Below the pieces are notes generated by a model that searched no databases, had not been told where the DNA came from, and saw only the letters and a list, made by a program, of their open reading frames with translations. DNA of 64,000 bases from Mesorhizobium helmanticense (lineage in GTDB: Bacteria > Pseudomonadota > Alphaproteobacteria > Rhizobiales > Rhizobiaceae): the NCBI RefSeq assembly GCF_003034915.1, contig NZ_PZJX01000042.1:23740-87739 (forward strand), written 5' to 3'. Shown here one piece after another: positions 36,654-45,819 of this stretch. Position numbers and translations under genes: made by a program. The stretch's first letter is position 1. Each line of letters begins with the position of its first letter.

Positions 36654-38483
36654 TTACGCCGCGCCGACCACCTTGGCCGACTTCTCAAAACGCTTGCGCT
36701 CGTTCGGGTCGAGATAGAGCTTGCGCAGCCGGATGGTTTTCGGCGTCACCTCGACCAGTTCGTCGTCCTGGATCCAGGCCAGCGCCCGCTCCAGCGTCAT
36801 GCGGATCGGCGGCGTCAGCTTCACCGCTTCATCCTTGCCGGCGGCGCGGATGTTGGTGAGCTTCTTACCCTTCAGCACGTTCACTTCGAGATCGTTGTCG
36901 CGGCTATGGATGCCGATGATCATGCCCTGATAGACCTTGACGCCCGGATCGATGACCATCGGGCCGCGATCTTCCAGGTTCCACATGGCGTAAGCCACCG
37001 ACTCGCCCTGCTCGTTGGAGATCAGCACGCCATTGGTGCGGCCGGGCAATTCGCCCTTGTAAGGCTCGTAGGCATGGAACAGCCGGTTCATGACAGCGGT
37101 GCCGCGCGTGTCGGTCAACAGTTCCGACTGGTAGCCGATCAGGCCGCGCGTCGGCGCGTGGAAGACGATGCGCTGGCGGTTGCCGCCGGACGGGCGCAGC
37201 TCGACCATCTCGGCCTTGCGCTCCGACATCTTCTGCACGACGACGCCGGCATGCTCCTCGTCGACGTCGATGACGACTTCCTCGACCGGCTCCAGCAATT
37301 CGCCATTGTCGCCCTTCTGCATGACGACGCGCGGCCGCGACACGGCGATCTCGAAGCCCTCGCGGCGCATCGTCTCGATCAGCACGGCAAGCTGCAACTC
37401 GCCGCGTCCGGAAACGAAGAACGAATCCTTGTCCGCCGATTCCTCGATCTTCAGCGCGACATTGCCTTCGGCCTCGCGCAGCAGCCGGTCGCGGATGACG
37501 CGGCTGGTCACCTTGTCGCCTTCGGTGCCGGCCAGCGGCGAATCGTTGACGAGGAAGGACATGGTCACGGTCGGCGGATCGATCGGCTGCGCATGTAGCG
37601 GCTCGCTCACCGCCGGGTCGCAGAACGTGTCGGCGACCGTGCCTTTCGACAGGCCGGCAATGGCGACGATATCGCCCGCCTGCGCTTCGTCGATCGGTTG
37701 GCGCTCCAGCCCGCGGAAGGCAAGTATCTTCGAGACGCGGCCGGTTTCGATCTGGGTGCCGTCATGGTGCAGCACCTTGACCGCCTGGTTGGATTTCAGC
37801 GTGCCGCTCTCGATGCGGCCGGTGATGATGCGGCCGAGGAACGGATTGGCTTCCAGTATGGTGCCGATCATGCGGAACGGGCCGGGATGCACGGTAGGCG
37901 CCGGCACATGCTTGATGACGAGATCGAACAGCGGCGCCAGGCCCTGGTCCTTCGGACCTTCGGGGTTTTCCGAGACCCAGCCATCGCGGCCAGAGCCATA
38001 GAGGATCGGGAAGTCGAGCTGCTCGTCGGTGGCGTCGAGTGCGGCAAACAGGTCGAACACTTCGTTGACCACCTCGACATGGCGGGCGTCCGGCCGGTCG
38101 ATCTTGTTGATGACGACGATCGGCTTCAGGCCGACCTTGAGCGCCTTGCCGACGACGAACTTGGTCTGTGGCATCGGCCCTTCGGCGGCGTCGACCAGCA
38201 CGATGGCCGAATCCACCATCGACAGGATGCGCTCGACCTCACCGCCGAAATCGGCGTGGCCGGGGGTGTCGACGATGTTGATGCGGGTGTCCTTCCAGTC
38301 GACCGAGGTCGCCTTGGCCAGGATGGTGATGCCGCGTTCCTTTTCGAGGTCGTTGGAATCCATGGCGCGTTCGGCGACGCGCTGATTGTCGCGGAAGGAG
38401 CCGGACTGCTTCAAAAGCTGGTCGACGAGGGTGGTTTTTCCATGGTCGACGTGCGCGATGATCGCGATATTACGAATTTTCAT
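36654..38483 (-). CDS. typA: Ribosome-associated GTPase TypA/BipA
   Basis: A 609-residue translational GTPase. The G motifs are AHVDHGKTT (G1), RGITI (G2), DTPGHADFGG (G3) and NKIDRPDAR (G4). An EF-G-like domain III/V and the TypA-specific C-terminal domain (GMIIGIHSRDNDLEVNVLKGKKLTN) follow. It acts on ribosomes under stress and cold. ATG 38483 (MKIRNIAIIAHVDHGKTT) is the universal start; the longer frame upstream is spurious. It converges on the TIR-vWA gene. Confidence 0.97.
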   Translation of the reverse strand: MKIRNIAIIAHVDHGKTTLVDQLLKQSGSFRDNQRVAERAMDSNDLEKERGITILAKATSVDWKDTRINIVDTPGHADFGGEVERILSMVDSAIVLVDAAEGPMPQTKFVVGKALKVGLKPIVVINKIDRPDARHVEVVNEVFDLFAALDATDEQLDFPILYGSGRDGWVSENPEGPKDQGLAPLFDLVIKHVPAPTVHPGPFRMIGTILEANPFLGRIITGRIESGTLKSNQAVKVLHHDGTQIETGRVSKILAFRGLERQPIDEAQAGDIVAIAGLSKGTVADTFCDPAVSEPLHAQPIDPPTVTMSFLVNDSPLAGTEGDKVTSRVIRDRLLREAEGNVALKIEESADKDSFFVSGRGELQLAVLIETMRREGFEIAVSRPRVVMQKGDNGELLEPVEEVVIDVDEEHAGVVVQKMSERKAEMVELRPSGGNRQRIVFHAPTRGLIGYQSELLTDTRGTAVMNRLFHAYEPYKGELPGRTNGVLISNEQGESVAYAMWNLEDRGPMVIDPGVKVYQGMIIGIHSRDNDLEVNVLKGKKLTNIRAAGKDEAVKLTPPIRMTLERALAWIQDDELVEVTPKTIRLRKLYLDPNERKRFEKSAKVVGAA

Positions 38484-38684
38484 GTTGTGGTCTCGGGAGC
38501 GTTGCAGGCAGCAGGCCAAAAGGCGCCGCCTCTTTCAGTTGCGCGGCTCATACAGGGTTTTTCGCATTTGCGAAAGAGGATGCCGATACCCAAATATCTG
38601 GTCACCAATTCTTAAGCCTCTTCGTGTCAAATGTTTTTTGTTAACCAAGGCGGAACCTTGCCGGCTCCGGGCAGTTCAATTTTC

Positions 38685-38966
38685 ATGATCGATCCCCTCA
38701 GCAGATTGCGTCCGGTCCTGGCATGGGCAGTTCTCGCCGTGATTCTCGCGGCAGGTGCCGCGCAGTCGGCCGCGACGGTCAAGGATGCGGGCGCTGGCCT
38801 GAAGTCCGGCACACAGACGGCCGAGGAGCTTTTCGCCGACGCCCCCTATGGCGTCGACCCGGTGGTGACCGGACCGGTGAGTGCCTCCTTCAAGCAGAAG
38901 CAGCAGGCCGCCGGCTGCGACAGCGCGGTCTGGCCCAAGATTCCGACCGTTTGCTATCCGGATTAA
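38685..38966 (+). CDS. Small exported hypothetical protein
   Basis: A 93-residue protein with an N-terminal signal peptide or anchor (LRPVLAWAVLAVILAAGAAQSAA), followed by about 65 mature residues with two cysteines (AGCDSAVW and PTVCYPD) that could form a disulfide. ATG 38685 is taken because the signal peptide begins there; an in-frame ATG at 38631 is the alternative. Divergent from typA. I do not recognise the family. Confidence 0.6.
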   Translation: MIDPLSRLRPVLAWAVLAVILAAGAAQSAATVKDAGAGLKSGTQTAEELFADAPYGVDPVVTGPVSASFKQKQQAAGCDSAVWPKIPTVCYPD

Positions 38967-39032
38967 GACTGCTTTCGGCACATTGTCGAAAGATCAGATC
39001 GAACCTTCCTGAATCTTGTCGACGCCGGCGCG

Positions 39033-39195
39033 GCCCCTCATCCGCCTGCCGGCACCTTCTTCCCGTGAACGGGGAGAAGCCCGCTGCGCGCAATGTCGAC
39101 CCTCCTTCTGCAACGTTCGCGATTGGCGAAATCTTCGATGCAAGCTGCTTTCTCCCCGTTCACAGGGAGAAATGCCCGGCAGGGCAATGAGGGGC
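39033..39195. repeat. Inverted-repeat element, RIME-like
   Basis: GCCCCTCAT (39033-39041) and its complement ATGAGGGGC (39187-39195) bound the element. Each side carries a short hairpin (TTCTTCCCGTGAACGGGGAGAA and the related TTTCTCCCCGTTCACAGGGAGAA, given here only as stems TTCTCCC/GGGAGAA) and CTGCCGG/CCGGCAG. It sits between the small exported protein and phoD. Confidence 0.7.
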
Positions 39196-39234
39196 AGCGC
39201 GACGCTGCTGGTCCTAGAGGATGACCCGTGCCCC

Positions 39235-40803
39235 TCACGCCGACCGCACCGGATCGAGCGTCACCTTGTAGAGCTCGTTGTCGTCGCGATCCATCAGCCG
39301 CACTGTCATCTGTTCGGTGGCGCCGTTGATATCGACGAGACCGAAGAATTGCAGGCCGGCCGACGGCGGTAGGTTCTGGCCCTGCTCGGCGGTCGGCGCC
39401 TTGATGAATTTCAGCTCCGGCCCGAAGGTCATGTCGAAATCATTGGGGCCGAACGTGCCGGCATGGATCGGGCCGGAGACGAACTCCCAGAACGGGTTGA
39501 AATCCTGGAACTGCGCCTTGTCGGGATTGTAGTAGTGCGCCGCGGTATAATGCACGTCGGCGGTCAGCCAGACGGTGTTGTCGATGCCGGCGTTCTTGAT
39601 GTAGCGCAGAAGATCGGCGATCTCGAGCTCGCGACCCTTTGGCGCACCATTATCGCCATTGCTGACCGCTTCGGCCCCGACCTTCTTGGCGCCGTCATCC
39701 CACACGACGAGGCCGAGCGGCATGTCAGCGGCGATGATCTTCCAGGTTGCCTTGGAGTTCGCCAGTTCGCGCTTCAGCCATTTGGTCTGCTGTTCGCCGA
39801 GAATGCGCGATTGCGGCGTCATCGTCTCCTGCATGGCCGGACCATTGGGACCGCGATAGGAGCGCATGTCGAGGAAGAACACGTCGAGCAGCGGCCCGTA
39901 GGCGATCTTGCGATAGACGCGGCCGGGTTCCGATGGCTCGTAGCGGATCGTCGTCATCTCATGAAAGGCGCGCGCCGCGCGGGCCGCCAGCACATGGATG
40001 GATTTTTCGCTGTAACGATCGTCGGCGCTGAGATCCTTGGAATCCGACCAGTTGTTCAGCACCTCATGATCGTCCCACTGGTAGAAGGTCGGACAGATGG
40101 CGCTGAGGCCAAGCACGCTCCTGTCCATCATGTTGTATTTCCACTGGTCCCGGTATTCCTCAAGCGTCTCGGCCACCTTGCGCTTGCCGTCGATCAGCAC
40201 CACGTTCTTCCACTTGCCGCCGCCGGGCAAATCGACCTCGTCCTTCATCGCGCCATCGGCATAGATTGTGTCGCCCGAGTGCAGGAAAAAATCGGGCGTA
40301 TGCTTGCCGATCGTGGCGTAGGTCTTCATCCCGGTCTCGTCGATGCCCCAGCCCTGGCCGGCGGTATCGCCCGACCAGGCAAACTTGATATCGCGCTTGG
40401 AGGCAGGTGCCGTGCGGAAGCGCCCGACGATTGGCTCAGAGACGGCGTTGATGTCGGCGAGATCCGCCGCGATCATGCGATAGAAGATGTCCTGGTCGGC
40501 GGCGAGGTCGGTGAGCAGCCGCTTCACCGTGTAATCGCTCGCCGGCGAGGTATCGAGCGGCGCAAGACGGGTGGCATTGGCGAAGTTCTCTGTCGACGAG
40601 ACCTCGAACATGACGCGCGACGGGCGATCGGTGCGCGTCCACACCATGCCGCTGGTTTCATCGATATCGCCGGACTGGACGCCATGCGTGAAAGCCGGCC
40701 GCTGGCTGGCGCGGGAATAATAGGGAAGCGCAAGCCCCGAGACGCCGACGAGGCCGGCGGCGCTCGCGGAAGTGACGAAAGCACGGCGTGAAATCTTGTT
40801 CAT
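39235..40803 (-). CDS. phoD: PhoD-type alkaline phosphatase, Tat-exported
   Basis: A 522-residue PhoD-family metallophosphoesterase that releases phosphate from organic esters outside the inner membrane. The N-terminus MNKISRRAFVTSASAAGL carries a twin-arginine signal. Metal-site motifs are AWSGDTAGQ, DFFLHSGDTIYADG, QWDDHEVLNNW and LTADVHYTAAHYY. ATG 40803 has AGGAG upstream; a longer frame to 40911 would bury the Tat signal. PhoB control is usual for the family, but I found no clean Pho box. The gene stands alone, followed by a dispersed repeat. Confidence 0.95.
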   Translation of the reverse strand: MNKISRRAFVTSASAAGLVGVSGLALPYYSRASQRPAFTHGVQSGDIDETSGMVWTRTDRPSRVMFEVSSTENFANATRLAPLDTSPASDYTVKRLLTDLAADQDIFYRMIAADLADINAVSEPIVGRFRTAPASKRDIKFAWSGDTAGQGWGIDETGMKTYATIGKHTPDFFLHSGDTIYADGAMKDEVDLPGGGKWKNVVLIDGKRKVAETLEEYRDQWKYNMMDRSVLGLSAICPTFYQWDDHEVLNNWSDSKDLSADDRYSEKSIHVLAARAARAFHEMTTIRYEPSEPGRVYRKIAYGPLLDVFFLDMRSYRGPNGPAMQETMTPQSRILGEQQTKWLKRELANSKATWKIIAADMPLGLVVWDDGAKKVGAEAVSNGDNGAPKGRELEIADLLRYIKNAGIDNTVWLTADVHYTAAHYYNPDKAQFQDFNPFWEFVSGPIHAGTFGPNDFDMTFGPELKFIKAPTAEQGQNLPPSAGLQFFGLVDINGATEQMTVRLMDRDDNELYKVTLDPVRSA

Positions 40804-40970
40804 GGCTGTCTCCTGGATGGCTTGAACGTCGCCACCAAAGTCCAGCCTCAATGTTTCAGCCGCATCTCGAAACCATGAAGGTTTCATTACAATCGACAGG
40901 AAAAAAGTCATGCGAACGGGCAGCCTGGTCGTCAGGCCACGCTTTGAAGTTTCGGCCGCGAAGGTGTGTT

Positions 40971-41094
40971 GAGATTCAGGTCAGGCCGAGCCGAAAATGG
41001 TGGGTTCCGAGAACCGGAGCGGAGCGTACTTTTGGGTACGTGAGCACCGGAAGCGCAGAAACCCGCCGTTTGCAGGCCGGCCTCACCTGAACAT
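40971..41094. repeat. 124-bp structured dispersed repeat, copy 1
   Basis: Begins GAGATTCAGGTCAGGCC and ends GGCCTCACCTGAACATC, so the ends are inverted (TTCAGGTCAGGCC with GGCCTCACCTGAA). An inner stem GGTGGGTT/AACCCGCC and a central CGTAC/GTACG hairpin follow. Copy 2 is at 50710-50833, about 90% identical, with one inner stem pair changed on both sides. Located between phoD and an MFS gene. Confidence 0.8.
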
Positions 41095-41103
41095 CAGCAC
41101 ACC

Positions 41104-42387
41104 TTAAGCAGCCTGCGGTTCCGGGTCGAACGCCGGCTTACTGGTGTTGATCAGCAGCGAGATACAGGCCGCCGCGATGGCCGTCATGCCGGCGATCATG
41201 AAAGCCAGTTCGTAATTGCCTTGCAGCTCGCGCATGGTGCCGCCGAAGAAGGCGGCGGTTGCCGCCCCGACCTGATGGCCGGCGACGATCCAGCCGAAGA
41301 CGATCGGCCCGCTGCGGTCGCCGAACGCCTCGTTGGAGAGCCTGAGCGTCGGCGGCACGGTGGCGATCCAGTCCAACCCGTAGAGCACGGCGAAGATGAT
41401 CAGGCTGGTCGCCGAGAAGCCGGAATAAGGCAGATAGATCAGCGACAGGCCGCGGATCGCGTAATAGACGCCGAGCAGCTTGCGCGGGTCGAATCGGTCG
41501 GTGAGCCAGCCTGACAACGTCGTGCCGATCAGGTCGAATATGCCCATCATCGACAACAGGCCGGCGGCCTGCACCTCGCCGATGCCCATGTCGCCGCAAA
41601 AGGCGATCAGATGCGTGCCGACCAGCCCGTTGGTGGTGAAGCCGCAGACGAAGAAGGTGGCGAACAGATACCAGAACACGCGGGTGCCGGCGGCGCGCCG
41701 CAGCGTGGTGAGCGTGTGCGCGAGGAAATTGCCTTGCGCGGCCGGCGGAACCGGCGGCACGTCGTCGGCTTCCGCGCCGTAGCGCACCATGCCGATCGAA
41801 GCCGGGCGTTCCGGCACCAGCAGCCACACCAGCGGCACGAGAGCGGCAGTGGCGACCGCGATGGCGATGGCGACCGGCTTCCAGCCGCCCGATTGCGCCA
41901 GCGAGGCGAGCAGCGGCAGGAACACCAGCAGGCCGGTGGCGCTGGAGGCCGACATCAGTCCCATCACCAGGCCGCGATTGGTCTTGAACCAGCGGTTGAC
42001 GATGGTGGCGCCGAGCACCGTGGCGACGGCACCCGAGCCGACGCCGGAGAAGACGCCCCAGGTCAGAAGCAGGTGCCACGGCTTGGTCATCAACAGGCTG
42101 AGCGCAGTCGATGCCGACATCAGCAAAAGGGCTGCAAGCAACGTGCGGCGCAGCCCGATCCTCTCCATCAGCGCGGCGGCAAACGGCCCGGTCAGGCCGT
42201 AGAGGAAGATGCCGATGGCCGCGGCCAGCGAAACGACATCGCGCCGCCAGCCGAAGCTCTCCTCCAGCGGCAACATCATCACGGAGGGCGCCGAGCGCAG
42301 GCCGGCCGCGATCAGCAGGCAGAGGAAGATGACGCCGACCACGACGAAAGCGTAGCGCTGGCCAAATGGACGGGATTGAGCTATCAT
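41104..42387 (-). CDS. MFS transporter, TetR-controlled
   Basis: A 427-residue major-facilitator permease with about 12 helices (GVIFLCLLIAAGLRSAPSVM in TM1, YGLTGPFAAALMERIGLRRT as motif A). The oxalate/formate-antiporter-like or monocarboxylate-like MFS branch is possible from the GLRSAPSVMMLPLEE opening. The start ATG 42387 directly abuts the operator arm at 42388, leaving no room for a Shine-Dalgarno, so the mRNA may be leaderless. Divergent from a TetR regulator, suggesting drug or metabolite efflux. Confidence 0.9.
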   Translation of the reverse strand: MIAQSRPFGQRYAFVVVGVIFLCLLIAAGLRSAPSVMMLPLEESFGWRRDVVSLAAAIGIFLYGLTGPFAAALMERIGLRRTLLAALLLMSASTALSLLMTKPWHLLLTWGVFSGVGSGAVATVLGATIVNRWFKTNRGLVMGLMSASSATGLLVFLPLLASLAQSGGWKPVAIAIAVATAALVPLVWLLVPERPASIGMVRYGAEADDVPPVPPAAQGNFLAHTLTTLRRAAGTRVFWYLFATFFVCGFTTNGLVGTHLIAFCGDMGIGEVQAAGLLSMMGIFDLIGTTLSGWLTDRFDPRKLLGVYYAIRGLSLIYLPYSGFSATSLIIFAVLYGLDWIATVPPTLRLSNEAFGDRSGPIVFGWIVAGHQVGAATAAFFGGTMRELQGNYELAFMIAGMTAIAAACISLLINTSKPAFDPEPQAA

Positions 42388-42441
42388 GTTACTGACCGGT
42401 ACGTTGCAGTTGGGGCAAAGGTATACGTACCGATCGGTAAC
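42388..42441. promoter_or_regulatory. Paired inverted operator between MFS and TetR genes
   Basis: GTTACTGACCGGTACGT (42388-42404) and ACGTACCGATCGGTAAC (42425-42441) are inverted copies agreeing at 15 of 17 positions. The right arm contains the perfect palindrome ACCGATCGGT (42429-42438), the left the related ACCGGT. Such geometry suits two TetR dimers controlling both divergent promoters. Confidence 0.75.
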
Positions 42442-42469
42442 ACGTCAAGCAGGCCACGGCATATCGACC

Positions 42470-43075
42470 ATGAAAAGCATTGAACCAACCATCAATCCGG
42501 ATGAAGTGACGCCCCCTCGTGCCGGCGAGAAGATCCTGCGTGTGGCGCGCGACCTGTTCTACCGGCAGGGCATCCGGGCGATCGGCGTTGATGAGATCGT
42601 CAAGCGCGCCGGCGTCACCAAGCCAAGCCTCTACCGCAGCTTTCCCTCCAAGGACGAACTGGCCGCCTCGTATCTGCGGCAATACGACCTCGAATTCTGG
42701 GACCGCTTCGACGACGCGGTGAACGCCCATCCCGGCAATCCGCGCGCGCAGATCGCCGCCTTCCTGACCCGGATAGGCAAGCGCACGCAGAGGCCCGACT
42801 ATCGTGGCTGCGGCATGACCAATGCGGCGGTCGAATATCCCGAGCACGGCCACCCTGCCCGCGTCGTGAGCGAGGCCAACAAGCAGGAATTGCGCCGCCG
42901 CCTGCGCGCCATGGCCGCGACTATGGGCGCCGAGGATTCGGACACGCTGGGCGATGGGCTGCTGCTTCTGATCGAGGGCGCCTATATCAGCGGCCAGTTG
43001 TTCGGGCTCGGCGGGCCGGCGCAATCGGTGGCCCGCAACGCCGATCTCTTGATCGAAGCGAGCCTGAAGAAATAG
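42470..43075 (+). CDS. TetR/AcrR-family repressor
   Basis: A 201-residue regulator with an N-terminal TetR helix-turn-helix (KILRVARDLFYRQGIRAIGV then IVKRAGVTKPSLYRSFPSKDEL) and a ligand-binding C-terminal domain (EFWDRFDDAVNAHPGNPRAQ, CGMTNAAVEYPE). ATG 42470 (MKSIEPTINPDE) follows the operator; the frame open to 42386 would translate the operator itself. It presumably represses itself and the MFS gene through the 42388-42441 sites. Confidence 0.93.
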   Translation: MKSIEPTINPDEVTPPRAGEKILRVARDLFYRQGIRAIGVDEIVKRAGVTKPSLYRSFPSKDELAASYLRQYDLEFWDRFDDAVNAHPGNPRAQIAAFLTRIGKRTQRPDYRGCGMTNAAVEYPEHGHPARVVSEANKQELRRRLRAMAATMGAEDSDTLGDGLLLLIEGAYISGQLFGLGGPAQSVARNADLLIEASLKK

Positions 43076-43177
43076 CGTTCCGTTTACCAGATCGGCTGCA
43101 GCACCCTGACGGCTACGAAATTTGACGATACGCTGCGGCAAGCCCCAAACGGCGATGTCAGCAACGGAGATGTCCGC

Positions 43178-43768
43178 ATGCGCGCTCTTTTGATCCCGCT
43201 CGCCTTCGCCGGCTTCTGCAATGCCGCTCAGGCCGGCGACATATCGAGCGCCTATACCGATCTCGACTCGAAGAAGGACTGCGTGACCTATGCGCAGGCC
43301 GAGGAAGGCGACGGCGACTGGGCGAGCCTCACCTGTTCTGGCTATCGCGGCTACCCCGTGCTGATCGCTTACGACGATGCGCGCGAATCATTGTTCTACG
43401 GTTTCCCCTCCAGCGACATGACCACGGTGTGGGAGAGCTTCGTCGGCTTCAATTCGGCTGGCCCCAAGCTCGAATGGCGCATCGAGACGAATGGCGACCG
43501 TGCCGTGCCGTTCGCGGTCATCCACCGCCGCTCGATCAGCAATCCAGAGGACGAGAGCAAGTCGACCGAGGTGCTGGTCGTCGCCAAGGTTTCCCAGCCG
43601 GAGAAGTATGATGGCTGCACGGTCGGACTGGTGCTGGCCACCGGCAATCCGGCGGCCAACGACGAAGCGCGCAAGCTCGCCGACGAGAAGGCGCCCAGTT
43701 TTGCCTGCGGCAAGGACATGCGCGTGACGGTCGGCGACGTACCCGCTTTCGGCCGCGTCGACAACTGA
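43178..43768 (+). CDS. Exported hypothetical protein
   Basis: A 196-residue protein with a signal peptide (MRALLIPLAFAGFCNAAQA) and a mature domain with four cysteines (KKDCVTYA, SLTCSGYRG, YDGCTVGL, SFACGKDM) that could pair as two disulfides. No catalytic motif is recognised. ATG 43178 follows a GGAGATG stretch. Downstream lies a palindromic repeat and then ppa on the other strand. Function unknown. Confidence 0.75.
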   Translation: MRALLIPLAFAGFCNAAQAGDISSAYTDLDSKKDCVTYAQAEEGDGDWASLTCSGYRGYPVLIAYDDARESLFYGFPSSDMTTVWESFVGFNSAGPKLEWRIETNGDRAVPFAVIHRRSISNPEDESKSTEVLVVAKVSQPEKYDGCTVGLVLATGNPAANDEARKLADEKAPSFACGKDMRVTVGDVPAFGRVDN

Positions 43769-43837
43769 CTTCGTCATCCTGGGGCGGAGCAAGGAGCGCA
43801 GCGACGCAGCGCAGACCCCAGGATCCATGCCGTGACG
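43769..43837. repeat. TTCGTCATCCTG-family palindromic repeat
   Basis: CTTCGTCATCCTGGGG (from 43769) faces CCCCAGGAT (43816-43824) and GTGACG, forming ATCCTGGGG/CCCCAGGAT with a GC-rich centre. Same family as 7907 and 58076. Lies between convergent genes. Confidence 0.7.
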
Positions 43838-43898
43838 TCAAAGCGCCGCAACGGTGCAGAATTCTGTTCCGCCACGCATTTCGGCGAAGCTAAGCGGC

Positions 43899-44432
43899 CT
43901 ACTTGTTTTTCTTCGCCCGCTCGATCGCCTCGACGATCATCTTCTTGGCAAATTTGGAATCGTGCCAGCCCTCGATCTTGACCCATTTGCCGGGTTCGAG
44001 ATCCTTGTAGTGCTCGAAGAAGTGCTGCACCTGGTCGCGCGTGATATCGGGCAGTTGGGTGTATTCGGTGACGTTCTCGTAGCGCAGTGTCAGCTTGGGC
44101 GACGGCACCGCGATCACCTTCTCGTCCTGGCCGGCATTGTCCTCCATCACCAGCACACCGATCGGCCGCACATTGATGACGCAACCCGGCACCAGCGCGC
44201 GCGTGTTGCAGACCAGCACGTCGATCGGGTCGCCATCGCCCGACAGCGTGTGCGGCACGAAGCCGTAATTGCCGGGGTAGCGCATCGAGGTGTGCAGGAA
44301 GCGGTCGACGAACAGCGTGCCGGCCTCCTTGTCCATCTCATATTTGATCGGCTCGCCGCCGATCGGCACCTCGATGATGACGTTGACGTCCTCGGGCGGG
44401 TTCTTACCGGTGGCTATGGCTTCGATACGCAT
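43899..44432 (-). CDS. ppa: Inorganic pyrophosphatase, family I
   Basis: A 177-residue soluble family I pyrophosphatase that hydrolyses PPi to two phosphates and pulls biosynthetic reactions forward. The signature DGDPIDVLV with the three metal aspartates is intact, as are EIPIGG-like VIIEVPIGGEPIKYE, MRYPGNYGFVPHTLS and the late KLTLRYENV. ATG 44432 (MRIEAIATGKNPP) gives the standard length. Upstream frame extension to 44489 is unlikely. Confidence 0.97.
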   Translation of the reverse strand: MRIEAIATGKNPPEDVNVIIEVPIGGEPIKYEMDKEAGTLFVDRFLHTSMRYPGNYGFVPHTLSGDGDPIDVLVCNTRALVPGCVINVRPIGVLVMEDNAGQDEKVIAVPSPKLTLRYENVTEYTQLPDITRDQVQHFFEHYKDLEPGKWVKIEGWHDSKFAKKMIVEAIERAKKNK

Positions 44433-44544
44433 GGCTTTGGTCCCTCTCTCGATTTGGAGACCGATAGCGGGCCAAGGCGCATGGTGCAATGCGGCAATAG
44501 TGCCGAAATCGTACCGAAAGATCGACGGCGAAGCCGCCTGACCG

Positions 44545-45051
44545 TCATTCCCAGACGAAAGCGACCTTCTTCAGCGCCTTCTGCTCGAAGACCTCGACGC
44601 CTTCGGCGACGTCGCGGCCACCGGCGCCGGCATAGAAGGCGAGCGCGTTCTGGTTGTCCTCCAGCGCCCACACCACCATGCCTTTCAGGCCATGGTCGGC
44701 CAGTCGCGCCCGCGCGGCCGAGAACAGCCGGCTGCCGAGGCCGATGCCCTGATATTCGGGGCGCAGGTAAAGTTCGTAGATCTCGCCCTGCTGCCTGAGC
44801 TCGCGGGCGCGGTTCTTGCCGATCGTGGCGTAGCCGGCGATCTTGCCGCCGATCTCGACGACCAGCACGGTGGCGGCGCGGCGGATGGCATTCGCCCACC
44901 AGTCGGCGCCGCGGCGGTTGATCATCGATGTCAGCGTGCGATGCGGGATGATGCCGGCATAGGCGCCGTTCCAAGCCTGCTGGTGCACGTCGGCGATGGC
45001 GCCTGCGTCTCGCGGCTCGGCTTTCCTGATGTCGATGCTCAGCGTGTTCAT
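44545..45051 (-). CDS. GNAT-family N-acetyltransferase
   Basis: A 168-residue GCN5-related acetyltransferase. The acetyl-CoA pyrophosphate loop is RPEYQGIGLGSRLF (Q-x-x-G-x-G/A), with the preceding strand EIYELYL and a C-terminal NALAFYAGAG. The substrate amine is unknown. Upstream of ppa on the same strand with a 112-bp gap. Confidence 0.9.
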   Translation of the reverse strand: MNTLSIDIRKAEPRDAGAIADVHQQAWNGAYAGIIPHRTLTSMINRRGADWWANAIRRAATVLVVEIGGKIAGYATIGKNRARELRQQGEIYELYLRPEYQGIGLGSRLFSAARARLADHGLKGMVVWALEDNQNALAFYAGAGGRDVAEGVEVFEQKALKKVAFVWE

Positions 45052-45172
45052 GATTGGTTAACCATAAACCCGCATCGCCCGATTGCAAAGAGTCCGGTCA
45101 ACGGGCCGCCATGCTTTCGCACAGGTGATCGCACACCGTGGGGGACGGTGTCAGGGCACGCTTTGAACGGAC

Positions 45173-45811
45173 TTAAATTTCGACCAGATGGTCGTCGAGC
45201 TCGTTACTGCCGCCGGCCGAGACCGGAAAATGCTCGGCCAGCACCACACCGACCGATTCTATCGCCTTGACGAATCCATCGGCGAGGCGGTCGTCGCCGG
45301 CATGCGCAGTCAGGTCGCGGACGACGCCGTCCCAGACATGCTGGCCGACCTGGGCATTGATGCCGGCGTCGGCGACCACCTCGGCGTAGTGTTCCGCGAT
45401 CGACACGAAGATCAGCACGCCGGTGCGTGACGTGGTGCGGTGAACGTTGCGGGCAAGGAACTGCTTGACCGCATTGGCGTGCGCGGCCTGGTAGCGCAGC
45501 CGGCGCGGCACCAGATGCATGCGCAGGCCGGGCAGCGCCCACAACAGGACGAGCACGCTGGCCAGCGCCAGAAGTTGGGCAAGCACGAAATGCGGCAGGC
45601 GGATCGACAGCCACCAAGCCTCCAGCCCGTAGGCGACGGCGAGGCTGACGACGAGCATGGCCACGGTCGCCATGGAGGCGGCCGGGAAGAAATAGCCGTC
45701 GCTGGCTTGCGCCACCACGCAGTAGATTTCGCCGTCGGTCTTTGTCTCGGCGGCGCGGATCGCGTCGGCGATGCGGTCATGGTCCTCGGGGCTGATCGGT
45801 CGTGTTGCCAT
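45173..45811 (-). CDS. TPM-domain membrane protein (third of three)
   Basis: A 212-residue protein with an N-terminal cytoplasmic stretch (ISPEDHDRIADAIRAAETKTDGEIYCVVA), two adjacent transmembrane helices (residues about 45-100) and a TPM-fold C-terminal half (GVLIFVSIAEHYAEVVADAGI). ATG 45811 follows the previous gene by 8 bp. It resembles the YgcG/TPM proteins found with LemA in many bacteria. Last gene of a lemA-TPM-TPM-TPM cluster. Function not established. Confidence 0.87.
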   Translation of the reverse strand: MATRPISPEDHDRIADAIRAAETKTDGEIYCVVAQASDGYFFPAASMATVAMLVVSLAVAYGLEAWWLSIRLPHFVLAQLLALASVLVLLWALPGLRMHLVPRRLRYQAAHANAVKQFLARNVHRTTSRTGVLIFVSIAEHYAEVVADAGINAQVGQHVWDGVVRDLTAHAGDDRLADGFVKAIESVGVVLAEHFPVSAGGSNELDDHLVEI

Positions 45812-45819
45812 CTCGTGTC

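Noticed and set aside
40804..40930. Pho box upstream of phoD
   Set aside because: A partial CTGTCGATTGTAATG-like stretch exists, but no two CTGTCAT-type direct repeats at the required spacing.
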